Source: Deinococcus taeanensis (GTDB lineage Bacteria; Deinococcota; Deinococci; Deinococcales; Deinococcaceae). From it: a stretch of DNA of 64,000 bases. The translations under genes and the position numbers were made by a program. Of this stretch, positions 52,101-59,428 are shown one piece after another (position 1 is the stretch's first letter; each line of letters opens with the position of its first letter). Below the pieces are notes generated by a model. The model saw only the letters and a list, made by a program, of their open reading frames with translations, searched no databases and had not been told where the DNA came from. The DNA lies in assembly GCF_020229735.1 (NCBI RefSeq), contig NZ_CP083456.1:70001-134000 (forward strand), written 5' to 3'.

Positions 52101-52903
52101 AGAGGCTGCCGGCTCGTCCACGGCTGAGCCAGGACGAGCGGATCGAACGGCAGGCCGTCCGCCGTGACCGGCGCCTCGGGACCGACGGCGCTTCTCACGG
52201 TCCAGCCGCCGCCTTCGGGTTCACAGTACAGAATCTGCCCGGCCGGCAGCGCGCCCTGCATGATCCGCTGGGCGCGGCGCACGAGCAGCAGGCGGTCCGT
52301 TTCCGTTGCCAGGTCCCGCGACAGCTGCGCGAACGCCTCCAGTGCCCGGCTGCTGTGCGCCGCGGCGGCCCGCTCGAGAACGACGGTCAGGCTCCGGCCC
52401 AGAGCGTGCATCAGGAGGCGGTCCGGCCCACGCCAGCGCTGCCCGGCCGGCCGGCGGACCGTCAGGACGCCCAGCACAGCGCCCCCAACACACAGCGGGT
52501 AGGCGCACACCGGGCCGCCTTCACCGAGGTCAGGCGTGAGCCGGGCGTGGTAGGCGGGCTGACGGGTGGCCACGGCTTCGGCGAACACCGGCTGCGCCTC
52601 CGGCCGGCCGGCGTCCACAGGGCCGGCCGGCGCCGCCCAGGTCAGCGTGCGCCAGGCGCCGCCCCTCCACTCGTGATAGGTCGCGTTCTGGCCCGGGAAC
52701 TGCTCGTCCAGCACCCTCGAGGCAGCGCGCAGCAGCGAAGGCAGATCCGGGTCCATTCCGGCCAGTGCGGTGAAGGCCGTGAAGACGTCCTCCCCGGCTG
52801 CCGGGGAGGAGGCGCCCGGTGCATCCGGATGGTCTTCGCGCAGTACGTGGTCGCGCACGGTCGGCACGATATCGCGGCGGCGCGCGGCCAGAAGGTGTGC
52901 CAC
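49109..52903 (-). CDS. Sensor histidine kinase with about six tandem GAF domains
   Basis: The protein is 1264 residues, GTG start. From about residue 40 to 1025, roughly six GAF-like units of about 165 residues repeat. They are recognisable by recurring openings such as LEAFAQLSRDLATETDRLLL, LEAFAAFTEHAGSETDRLSL and LEGFAALTRELGVRASEQDL, and by AAYYERE/LYYERDG. HisKA has AYSVSHDLRAPVRHIAGFN. The ATPase has NLLANALKYTRG, VFVADNGVGFDP and GTGVGLANVRRII, close to bacteriophytochrome kinases. It has no transmembrane segment and is cytoplasmic. No response regulator is adjacent. The gene is not obviously cotranscribed with neighbours. Confidence 0.88.
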   Translation of the reverse strand: MAHLLAARRRDIVPTVRDHVLREDHPDAPGASSPAAGEDVFTAFTALAGMDPDLPSLLRAASRVLDEQFPGQNATYHEWRGGAWRTLTWAAPAGPVDAGRPEAQPVFAEAVATRQPAYHARLTPDLGEGGPVCAYPLCVGGAVLGVLTVRRPAGQRWRGPDRLLMHALGRSLTVVLERAAAAHSSRALEAFAQLSRDLATETDRLLLVRRAQRIMQGALPAGQILYCEPEGGGWTVRSAVGPEAPVTADGLPFDPLVLAQPWTSRQPLYLDRPGRGPQAPQVPLRPVEPLAALPLLLNGEPVGVLTVALSGPHLWTAQERAMLETTMRHLSLALERADRIAQLNAYAHEAFVAFTEAAGTETNVLELGRQAVAVLHARFPDASAAYYEREAHLWKARVWTPDINEQLAALISAGLPDTPLTREVSRTRAAVFVDAWDEGTQEVQHSSEYATVTNVPLIIGGRVHGILALALRRARPWTEPDKTLVRAVARGLNLSLERSEQARQLQEDRAALEAFAAFTEHAGSETDRLSLAREAIRVVRSNLAQVSAAYYELDDHGWRARVWSDNVAPEVAGQLGRDVPEDAPGFAGALTRGEAVFVDRWDASAHAAPAAATSGAAAFVPLTAGGETRGMFAVRVPDARVWLPREKAIIRAIGRGLGLAIDRAQTARQLRAQNAELGARTRALEGFAALTRELGVRASEQDLVRRAQEVVLSLLPAGYALYYERDGAHWRNRVQVGEVRNPDLQAFIDAGPRVGETPSVDVPWTTRRALYQDEYARGSDTPLTMVGHVNAAASLPVFRNGEPTGVFIAVLFEQRTWSPADRVVLETVVGSLGLALERAGQARQLEAQRAELEARNQVLSAFEDWTRDLSAGIEPLTLIRRAQALLYDLLPVQAAVYYERDGDRWWVRSMLGHYGSDGLRLAHEAGLPDELTGTLRTPAQTGQVLYVEPFDPALDGLGEHMTHVKTTAMLPLMAAGVVRGVFGLARFDQARWSATERTVIETVGRSLELAIDRADKATALERERAALAARTAELAAANEELEAFAYSVSHDLRAPVRHIAGFNALLRTALGPTLDARPARYLQVVDDAAQRMNTLIDAMLELSRTTRQPLKPEPVNLNALVQQAQRDSEPDLLGRTVRWEVGALPVVPGDPNLLRQVMDNLLANALKYTRGREVAVIRVWAEDRPAETAVFVADNGVGFDPRHAGKLFGVFQRLHRADEFEGTGVGLANVRRIIQRHGGQVFARSDPGAGAAFGFVLPKDRPAL

Positions 52904-53448
52904 CTCAACCTGACCGTCTACACTTTTTCTTCATCTCGGCGGGCGGCCTTCCCGGCTGGCCGCTGACCTGCCTGACCCCGGCGCGGCTCTCCTGCAGCGG
53001 CGTGGGCCAGGCCAGACGCGTGAGCGGTTTTCGTACCGGGTACGCCACCACCGGGCGGCGCCTGCACCCACACCTCCTGTCCCGAGAGGCGTGACGGTCC
53101 TCTGGCCCCAGCCCCGAAGCCTTCTGATGCTTCCCGACACGGGGGTCCGCGGCAGCGGCCCGCCTGGACCTGATGCGTGGGCCTTGGGAACTTGTCCGCC
53201 GGGCACGCCGCAGCCCAGTGCCCGCTGGTCAGGGGACGTTCAGCTGTGCCCGGCAGGACCGGGCGGCCCTGGTCACATGAGCACACGCGCTCCGGACGGC
53301 CCGTGTAAGTTGAGACCTGCCTTTGAAATGGCATCCCGGTCACGTTGCTCGTGACCGCACAGCAGGCGAGGACAAGCTGAATCCGGACTGCCCAGCGCAG
53401 ACCCGCTCGGCCCCCTTCACCCTGCCGACTTCTCACCTGGAGGATCCC
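52904..53448. other. Intergenic stretch between divergent kinase and lipoprotein genes
   Basis: This 545-base stretch has no supported gene. CACTTTTTCTTC close to the kinase start (52920-52931) is the only pyrimidine-rich landmark. Promoters for both directions should lie here, but I could not place them. Confidence 0.35.
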
Positions 53449-54414
53449 ATGAACAAACTGCCCCTTGTCCTGAGCACCCTCGCCCTCACGCTCGCCGCCT
53501 GCACCGGACGCTCCACCCCGGCCCCCACCGCGCCCGCCGCCACCACCGGCACCATCAACGGGGTGCGCGTCCAGAGCGCCACCTCCTACCAGTTCGGCTT
53601 TACGCCCCTGAGCGGCACCGAACTCGTCACCACCGCCACCCTCAAGGACGTCACCGTCAAGCAGCTCAGCGCCGGCCAGGCCACCGCCCGCGTGTGCGGC
53701 AACGTGCAGGCGCAGGACGTCATCACCGCCGCCATCAGCCTCGACAGCACCGGCAGCATGGCCGACAACGACCCCGGCCGCCTGCGCAACACTGCCGCCA
53801 AAGCGTTCGTGGACCGCATGACCGCAGCCGACCAGGCCGCCGTCCTGTCGTTTGACGCGGGCACCGCACCCACCACCGGCATGCTGGCCGCCCGCCTCTG
53901 GCAGACCTTCACCAGCGACAAGACGAAACTGGCCGCCGCCGTCAACCAGGCGACCTTTGAGAGGGGCGGCACGCCCCTGTACGACGCGATGATCGACACC
54001 AGCCGCCTCCTGAAAGCCACCGGGAAGACGAACGTCCGCGCCCTCATCCTCACCGACGGGGAAAACAACTCGGGCACCAACAATGGGGCCGCGGTCGTCA
54101 CGGCCGCGAACACCAACGGGACCCCGATGTACATCATCGGCCTGGACGCGCAGAACAACCTGGACTTCACCGCGGCCGAGGACATCGCCGCGCGCACCGG
54201 CGGCCTGTTCCAGCGCGCGACGACCGCCGATCAGCTCGGTGGTTTCTTCGACCGGATGTACAACGCCTTCCGCGCGCAGGGCTGCGTCGAACTGAACTTC
54301 ACGACCAAACCGGCCAGTGGCACCAGCGTCACCGGTACCCTGAACATCGTGGTGGCCGCCGCCGGGAAGAAGGACAGCGCCGTGCAGGTGCCCTTCACCG
54401 TCACCGTCCGCTGA
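53449..54414 (+). CDS. Von Willebrand factor A domain lipoprotein
   Basis: This 321-residue protein has ATG 53449 with GGAGGA before it and a lipoprotein signal (MNKLPLVLSTLALTLAAC). The vWA domain spans about 95-270. Its metal-binding (MIDAS) sequence is ISLDSTGSMADND (D-x-T-x-S, a variant of DxSxS), with GGTPLYDAMIDTSRLL and ALILTDGENNSG as the other metal-site loops. A beta-sandwich tail follows (VELNFTTKPASGTSVTG). It should mediate metal-dependent adhesion or protein binding at the cell surface. Confidence 0.85.
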   Translation: MNKLPLVLSTLALTLAACTGRSTPAPTAPAATTGTINGVRVQSATSYQFGFTPLSGTELVTTATLKDVTVKQLSAGQATARVCGNVQAQDVITAAISLDSTGSMADNDPGRLRNTAAKAFVDRMTAADQAAVLSFDAGTAPTTGMLAARLWQTFTSDKTKLAAAVNQATFERGGTPLYDAMIDTSRLLKATGKTNVRALILTDGENNSGTNNGAAVVTAANTNGTPMYIIGLDAQNNLDFTAAEDIAARTGGLFQRATTADQLGGFFDRMYNAFRAQGCVELNFTTKPASGTSVTGTLNIVVAAAGKKDSAVQVPFTVTVR

Positions 54415-54556
54415 GCCGCAGCGCGCCAGACACGCGAGGCCGCGCGGGCGCAGGCCGCCGACCCCCAGGGAAGGACGGTCAGGACTGGGACGCCTGAGCC
54501 CGGCGTGGGGCCGGAGCGTCAGCCGCCAGGAGGCGCTCTTCAGAAGGAGAGCGCTG

Positions 54557-54667
54557 ATGGCGCCGCCGCGCCCGGGGGACACCCGGGTCAGCGGCTGGCT
54601 TGCCGAGACAGGGGCGGGCCGCCGGACAACGCTGTCCGGCACGAACACTCCCAGAGCTGAGACTTGA
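54557..54667 (+). CDS. Possible 36-residue small protein
   Basis: ATG 54557 is preceded by AAGGAG at seven-base spacing. It encodes MAPPRPGDTRVSGWLA through TNTPRAET, ending three bases before a T-tailed hairpin (54670-54696). A good ribosome site, short frame and immediate terminator together suggest a small gene or leader. Composition alone gives no function, and chance cannot be excluded in this GC-rich DNA. Confidence 0.35.
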   Translation: MAPPRPGDTRVSGWLAETGAGRRTTLSGTNTPRAET

Positions 54668-54669
54668 GT

Positions 54670-54696
54670 TGCCGGAAGTATTTCCGGCAGCTTTTT
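54670..54696 (+). terminator. Rho-independent terminator
   Basis: TGCCGGAA (54670-54677) pairs with TTCCGGCA (54682-54689) around GTAT and is followed by GCTTTTT. It could end the transcript of the vWA lipoprotein or of the small frame just upstream. Confidence 0.6.
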
Positions 54697-55414
54697 GCCG
54701 GATAGCGGGGGCGACTCCACCAGACAGCCGTCCTGTGCAGCGACGCGAAGCCCGTGCAGGCCCAGGCAGCGCACCAGTTCAATCAACTGCGTCACGCTGC
54801 AGGTCACGCCAGAGCCGGATCACCAAGGGGTCACAGAGGCCCTCCTGAAGAAGGTTCTGACGTGAACCTGACTCCCAGTCCGGCAGGAAACTCTGATGGG
54901 AATCGGATTTCAGGCTGTTCTTCCGGGCCCGTGATCAGGTTGCGCCTGTCTCCCTTTCAGGTCCGCGGGCCGGCCCGGACGGGGTCAGGCTGGAGACCGC
55001 ACCGGACAGGCGGCACGTGTGGCGTGGGGTCACCTCCGGACGGCTGGAGGACCGGAATCTGCGGTCCAGGCCAGTGGCGCCGGAGACGGCAACGGTACGC
55101 GCATCCGCGCCGGACGGGGGCGCGACGCCCGGGGCCCTCGGGCGCCCGGGCATGCTTTGGCAGGCTTTCCGGGAGCGCTCCGGTGAGCGCCTTACGTCCA
55201 CTGCGCAGGTGGGCCGCGTGACGGGCCCCGGCAGCAGGTGCTGGGCGCCTGCGCCGGTCCGCCCCTGCTTGCGGCAGGACACGCAGGGCCGCCGGTCTGT
55301 CCCGCAGGCCACACCCTCGCTCCGAGGAGCGCGCGCCTGCGGCCCAGCCGGCTTCATCTGCCTCACGCTCCCTTCGGGGGCGACCTCGTTCCGCTGAGCC
55401 GGACTGGAGGAGCT
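54697..55414. other. Non-coding or decayed stretch
   Basis: I see no supported gene. On the minus strand a frame near 54807 reads TQLIELVRCLGLHGLRVAA and looks protein-like for about 50 residues. It lacks a ribosome site and then runs into the antisense of the vWA gene. It may be a fragment. Confidence 0.3.
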
Positions 55415-55696
55415 CTGACTGAATCCGATCACGGCACTGGCCTGGACCCTGACCCCACCAACGAACCGCACGGCGCGCCCGCGGCGGGCAGATCTGGCCC
55501 GGACGAAGCGGTGGATGAGAGCGGCGTTGGTGCTCGCGGGGGCGCACTGCGTCCCGCTTTGCCTCAGGGTCCGGCGCCTGTGCAGGGGGCCGCCCTGGAC
55601 CCCGCCGGAGACGGCGGGCTGTCCGTCAGGCTGCTTGATACGGACGGGGACGGCGCCGCTGACAGCGCTGTCGTGAACGCGCCGGACACGGCGTAG
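55415..55696 (+). CDS. Possible small acidic protein (about 93 residues), non-ATG start
   Basis: A strong GGAGGAG (55406-55412) precedes CTG at 55415. The frame continues TESDHGTGLDPDPTNEPHGA and ends VRLLDTDGDGAADSAVVNA before TAG. The DTDGDGAAD segment resembles a calcium-binding loop. Composition is acidic with Pro/Gly-rich linkers. The start codon is unusual and there is no close paralogue in the window, so this is only a candidate. Confidence 0.35.
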   Translation: MTESDHGTGLDPDPTNEPHGAPAAGRSGPDEAVDESGVGARGGALRPALPQGPAPVQGAALDPAGDGGLSVRLLDTDGDGAADSAVVNAPDTA

Positions 55697-55729
55697 CCCG
55701 GCGCCGGGACTGCCCCGGGGCGGCGCCTG

Positions 55730-56773
55730 TCAGGCGAAGCGGTCGATAACGGTCACGCCGCGCGCCACGAACCGGTTCATGTTCACGAGCACGTCGATGC
55801 CCTGCTCCAGCGTGACCCGCTGCCCGAGGAGGCGGCCGGGCTGCAGGGCGCCGCGGGCGATCATGGCGAGCATTTCCGGGTAGGCGTGCGCGGGCATGCC
55901 GTGACTGCCGTACAGTTCCAGCTCCCGGGCGATCACGCGGTCCATGGGAATCGCCGGCCGGCTGTGGTCGGCGAGCAGAAGGCCCACCTGCACGTGCCGG
56001 CCCCGCGTCCGGAGGTTCAGGATGGAGTTCGCGCAGGTGTCCGGATGGCCCAGGGCGTCCAGGGACACGTGGGCGCCGCCGCCGGTGGCGTCCCGCACCG
56101 CGCCGGGCACGTCGGGCGTGTCGCGGCTGTTGATGGTCACGTCCGCGCCGAGCTGCGCGGCGAACTGGAGTTTGTCCTGGTCGATGTCGACAGCCACCAC
56201 GCCGGCGCCCAGGGCTTTGGCGATCATCACGGCGGACAGGCCCACGCCGCCGCAGCCGTGCACCGCCACCCACTCGCCGGCCCGGACCCGGCCCTGGTGC
56301 GCCACGGCGCGGAAGGACGTGGCGAAGCGGCAGCCGAGACTCGCGGCCGTCACGAAATCCAGGGTGTCGGGCAGGGCGACGAGGTTCTGCTCGGCCTGAT
56401 GCAGGGCCACGTACTCGGCGAAGGAGCCCCAGTGCGTGAAGCCCGGCTGGAACTGGTGGTCGCAGACCTGCTGATGACCGGCCTGACATTCGGGGCAGCG
56501 GCCGCAGCCGGACACGAACGGCACGGTGACGCGGTCCCCGACCGCCCAGCGGCGGATGTTCCGGCCGACCGCGACGACCGTGCCGGCCAGTTCATGCCCG
56601 GGCACGTGCGGCAGCGTGATGTCCGGGTCATGCCCGGCCCAGCCGTGCCAGTCGCTGCGGCACACGCCGGTGGCGCCCACCTGCACCACCACGCCGTCGG
56701 GCGTGGGGGTCGGGTCGGGCACCACCGTGAGTTCAGGGCGGACGTTGAAGGCGTGAACCACCGCGGCTTTCAT
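55730..56773 (-). CDS. Zinc-dependent alcohol dehydrogenase (MDR family)
   Basis: This 347-residue protein has the catalytic-zinc Cys in [14 protein letters not shown] and [16 protein letters not shown]. The structural zinc cluster is [15 protein letters not shown]. The NAD-binding motif is [20 protein letters not shown], followed by [19 protein letters not shown]. It oxidises or reduces an alcohol or aldehyde. The substrate is open. ATG 56773 is the canonical start, although an in-frame codon 30 bases upstream exists. It is transcribed leftward, alone or with the methyltransferase-like gene upstream. Confidence 0.88.
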   Translation of the reverse strand: MKAAVVHAFNVRPELTVVPDPTPTPDGVVVQVGATGVCRSDWHGWAGHDPDITLPHVPGHELAGTVVAVGRNIRRWAVGDRVTVPFVSGCGRCPECQAGHQQVCDHQFQPGFTHWGSFAEYVALHQAEQNLVALPDTLDFVTAASLGCRFATSFRAVAHQGRVRAGEWVAVHGCGGVGLSAVMIAKALGAGVVAVDIDQDKLQFAAQLGADVTINSRDTPDVPGAVRDATGGGAHVSLDALGHPDTCANSILNLRTRGRHVQVGLLLADHSRPAIPMDRVIARELELYGSHGMPAHAYPEMLAMIARGALQPGRLLGQRVTLEQGIDVLVNMNRFVARGVTVIDRFA

Positions 56774-56848
56774 GCTGCCACTGTAGCGGGCGCGGGACCA
56801 CACGGCGGCGGGCGGACGGCCCGGAGCGTGCGCCCGGGCCGGGGTTCG

Positions 56849-57595
56849 TCAGGACCGCGCGCCCGGACGCCCTCTGCGCCGTGAGGCGCCCGTCCGGGTG
56901 GGGGCGGCGCCGGGCGTCTGGTGGGCCAGCCAGATGGTGTGGTGGGGGCCGCGGCCGGGCTGGGCGCGCACTTCGCGCACTTCGACCTGGAAGCCGGCCT
57001 GCTGGAGACGGCGGGTAAAGCGGGCGTCCGGGGTGGCCGACCATACGGCCAGCACGCCGCCGGGCTTCAGGGTCCGCTGGGTGGCCGCCAGCCCGGCCGG
57101 TGAGTAGAGCCAGTCGTTGCCGTGGTGCGTCATGCCTTCCGGGCCGTTGTCGACGTCCAGCAGCACTGCGTCGTAGGTGGCGTGGCCCTGGCGCAGCAGC
57201 TGGCCCACGTCCCCCACGTGAACGCGGGTGCGGGGGTCGCTCAGGGGAAAGGCGGCGCATTCACCGAGTGGGCCTTTGTTCCATTCCACGACCTCGGGGA
57301 CCAGTTCGGCGACCGTGACCACGCTGTCTGGTCCCAGCGTCTTCAGGGCGGCGGCGAGGGTGAAGCCCATGCCCAGGCCGCCGACGAGGACGTGCGGCGC
57401 CGGGCGGCCGGCGATCGCGGCGCAGCCCAACTGTGCCAGGGCGTCTTCTGAGGCGTGCATGGTGCTGTTCATCAGCTCGCTGATGTAGCCGGAGATCTTG
57501 ATGGAGAACTCCAGTTCGTGGCCGCGGCGGTACAGGCACAGGTCCTGCTGGGTGCCGGGAATGGGCGCGCGGCCCAGCGGAATCCAGTGAATCAC
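56849..57595 (-). CDS. Spermidine synthase-like protein
   Basis: This 248-residue protein has a Rossmann methyltransferase/aminopropyltransferase fold. HVLVGGLGMGFTLAAALKTL forms motif I, and VVTVAELVPEVVEWNKGPL and YDAVLLDVDNGPEGMTH follow. GLAATQRTLKPGGVLAVWSA completes it. The GTG at 57595 (VIHWIPLGRAPIPGTQ) gives the expected N-terminus. The longer upstream frame is low-complexity. Members are often annotated as spermidine synthase although the true substrate is unknown. It is followed on the same strand by the alcohol dehydrogenase after 75 bases. Confidence 0.8.
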   Translation of the reverse strand: MIHWIPLGRAPIPGTQQDLCLYRRGHELEFSIKISGYISELMNSTMHASEDALAQLGCAAIAGRPAPHVLVGGLGMGFTLAAALKTLGPDSVVTVAELVPEVVEWNKGPLGECAAFPLSDPRTRVHVGDVGQLLRQGHATYDAVLLDVDNGPEGMTHHGNDWLYSPAGLAATQRTLKPGGVLAVWSATPDARFTRRLQQAGFQVEVREVRAQPGRGPHHTIWLAHQTPGAAPTRTGASRRRGRPGARS

Positions 57596-57979
57596 GCGGG
57601 GTCCGGCGCCGGGCAGGCCACTTGGGAAGGGAACGCCGGTTGGCGGTGAGGGGACAGGTCTTGCGCAGGCACCGGCTGACTCTACCTGTCTGCGGCCGCT
57701 TCTGCCGCGGCTCGTGGCCGCTGGTGTGGTCCGGTGGGGGTGGTCAACGGTGAAGCGGGCCGGTGCCGCGGACCCGGGGCCTGTGAAGCCTGGCGTGGTG
57801 TGGCGCCGCGACAGTCTGGGGGGCCCTACCGGCCCGTGAGTGTCCTGGGGGGTTTGTCTCCCTCCCCCCTGGCCGTCTAGAGCGCAGTGAGGTGAGGGGC
57901 CGGCGACCCTCCAGAATGATTGCAACATTGAGGTCCGGTAAAGACCTACTCATCTTTTGCTCACCCTAAAGGAGAGGCC
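57596..57979. promoter_or_regulatory. Intergenic region upstream of the 61-residue protein
   Basis: TTGCAA near 57921 and AT-rich sequence around 57945-57960 could be the promoter of the rightward small gene. Nothing else is recognised in this 384-base stretch. Confidence 0.3.
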
Positions 57980-58165
57980 ATGTCCACCCCCCCCCTGACC
58001 CGCACGTCCTTCAGCACGAGTGACCTCGTCCGCGGTGAGGACGGCGAGCTGTACCACCTGCCCACCCTGCGCGCGCTTCACGCCACCGGCCGCCTGTCCT
58101 TCGACAGCGCCGGGTACCAGCTGCTGGCCGCCTGCGGTCAGCTCAGCAAACGCGCCTCCGCCTGA
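57980..58165 (+). CDS. Small conserved-looking protein, 61 residues
   Basis: ATG 57980 has AAAGGAG six bases before it. The protein reads LTRTSFSTSDLVRGEDGELY and LRALHATGRLSFDSAGYQLL. It has no membrane segment or signal peptide. I do not recognise a family. The clear ribosome site and protein-like composition support a real gene. Confidence 0.6.
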   Translation: MSTPPLTRTSFSTSDLVRGEDGELYHLPTLRALHATGRLSFDSAGYQLLAACGQLSKRASA

Positions 58166-58319
58166 CGGCCCCTCACCGGACGTGACGGCGCAACCCTGAA
58201 GGCCGGCGGGGCTGGGCGGCGCCTCTTTCAACGGGCAGGCGCCTGTCCGGGCGGCCCGGAGCAGGCCACCAGCGCTGCGGTGAGCGGCGCAGACGCGCGG
58301 CAACACCCGGTCTGTGCTC

Positions 58320-58836
58320 TCAGTGTCCCCTGTCCTGCCTGATCCGCCAGTGGCGCAACCCTTCGCCCAGCAAGGTCACGATCAGCACGCCGGACATGAC
58401 AGTCAGACCGCTGCGGACCGTGGGTGGAAACCCCCCCAGCGACGTCAGCAGGGTGGTGGCCGCAGCGGGCGGGAAGGCGCGCGCAGCAGACTGACGAGCA
58501 GGGTCAGCACGGTGGCCCGCACGGAGGCCCACACGCGCGGCGCGGTCAGGACGTGCGCGGACAGGACGCTGGGCGTGTCTGCCGCGCCAAACACCCAGAC
58601 GCTGGCAAAGCCCCGGCCAGCAGGCCGATCAGGTGCCCGGCGACGCTGATCTGCGGCCGGGCGCTGGCCTGGTCCGGGGTTTCCACCTGCAACGCAGCAG
58701 CCAGGCCGAGGCTGGGAAACAGCAGGGGCTGGTGCGCCGCGAGCCCGAACAGGCCCACTGCGAGCATCAGGACGCCCGCTGAGAGAGGCGCGCACGCCGC
58801 ATCCGGAATTCTCGGTGGCTGGTTGTGCTTTGTCAT
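58320..58836 (-). pseudogene. HPP-family membrane protein gene, broken by two frameshifts
   Basis: Three frames together rebuild an HPP-like integral protein. The N-terminus (58836 down to about 58620) has GVLMLAVGLFGLAAHQPLLF, then PSLGLAAALQVETPD and ISVAGHLIGLLAG. The middle (about 58620-58480) has GFASVWVFGAADTPSVLS and RVWASVRATVLTLLVSLL. The C-terminus (about 58480-58320) has FPPAAATTLLTSLGGFPPTV and LTVMSGVLIVTLLGEGLRHW. The order and spacing fit one gene. The frame changes lie near 58608-58625 and 58470-58485. Sequencing error or true decay cannot be told apart here. Confidence 0.7.
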
Positions 58837-58960
58837 GACCCTCCCTGGTCTGCCTGCGCTGCCTTTCGGGCCGCGGCCGGACCTGCCGGGCGGCGCGGGG
58901 CGTTCCTCGACTTCCGCCCGGTGCTCACCGGTCAGGGCCGCGCCTGCCAGTTCTCGCCGG

Positions 58961-59428
58961 TCACGACGCGACCACCAGGGCCTGGGGCGCGGCCTGCTTG
59001 ATGCGCGTCAGAAAGAAGGCCGTCTGACGTCTGGTGTCCTTGCCGCACACCTGACAGACCCGCTCCAGGTCCTCATCTCGGAGCGCCTGCGCCGCCTGTT
59101 CCAGCACCGTCCAGCACAGCTGCACCTCCTGGGTCATCAGCCACAGGTCGTGCAGGTCGCGGACCAGGGCCAGGCTCCCCCTGCGGGGACCGTGGAACAG
59201 CGCGTGTTCCATCGCCTCCGGCTCCGCGTTCCTGTTCTCACCGTACTTCTGGACCAGCGGCCTGAGGGCTTCCAGGTGCGTGCGGGACCACGCGGCGAGC
59301 AGCTGACAGGTCTCGTAGATGTCCGGCTCGTCCCGGTGGTGATCGGCGACGCGGGTGAGGGCGTCCACCAGGCGTTCTTCGCTGCCGTGCGCCAGTCCGA
59401 CGTAATTCCCGACGTGCATCTCAACCAT
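58961..59428 (-). CDS. Helical protein encoded beside the molybdoenzyme, unknown function
   Basis: The protein has 155 residues and is almost entirely predicted helical. Many Glu/His/Asp residues sit in helices: LVDALTRVADHHRDEPDIYE, WSRTHLEALRPLVQKYGEN and ALVRDLHDLWLMTQEVQLCW. VCQVCGKDTRRQT holds a CxxC. The pattern recalls ferritin-like bundles, but no metal motif is certain. The ATG at 59428 overlaps the molybdoenzyme stop by 8 bases, so the two are coupled. It could be a chaperone, cofactor or small subunit for that enzyme. Confidence 0.7.
   Translation of the reverse strand: MVEMHVGNYVGLAHGSEERLVDALTRVADHHRDEPDIYETCQLLAAWSRTHLEALRPLVQKYGENRNAEPEAMEHALFHGPRRGSLALVRDLHDLWLMTQEVQLCWTVLEQAAQALRDEDLERVCQVCGKDTRRQTAFFLTRIKQAAPQALVVAS

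Noticed and set aside
52918..54807. A 629-codon leftward open frame opposite the vWA lipoprotein gene.
   Set aside because: It is mostly the antisense of a well-supported gene, rich in Gly/Ala/Val/Arg, with no ribosome site. Only its first 50 residues look protein-like.
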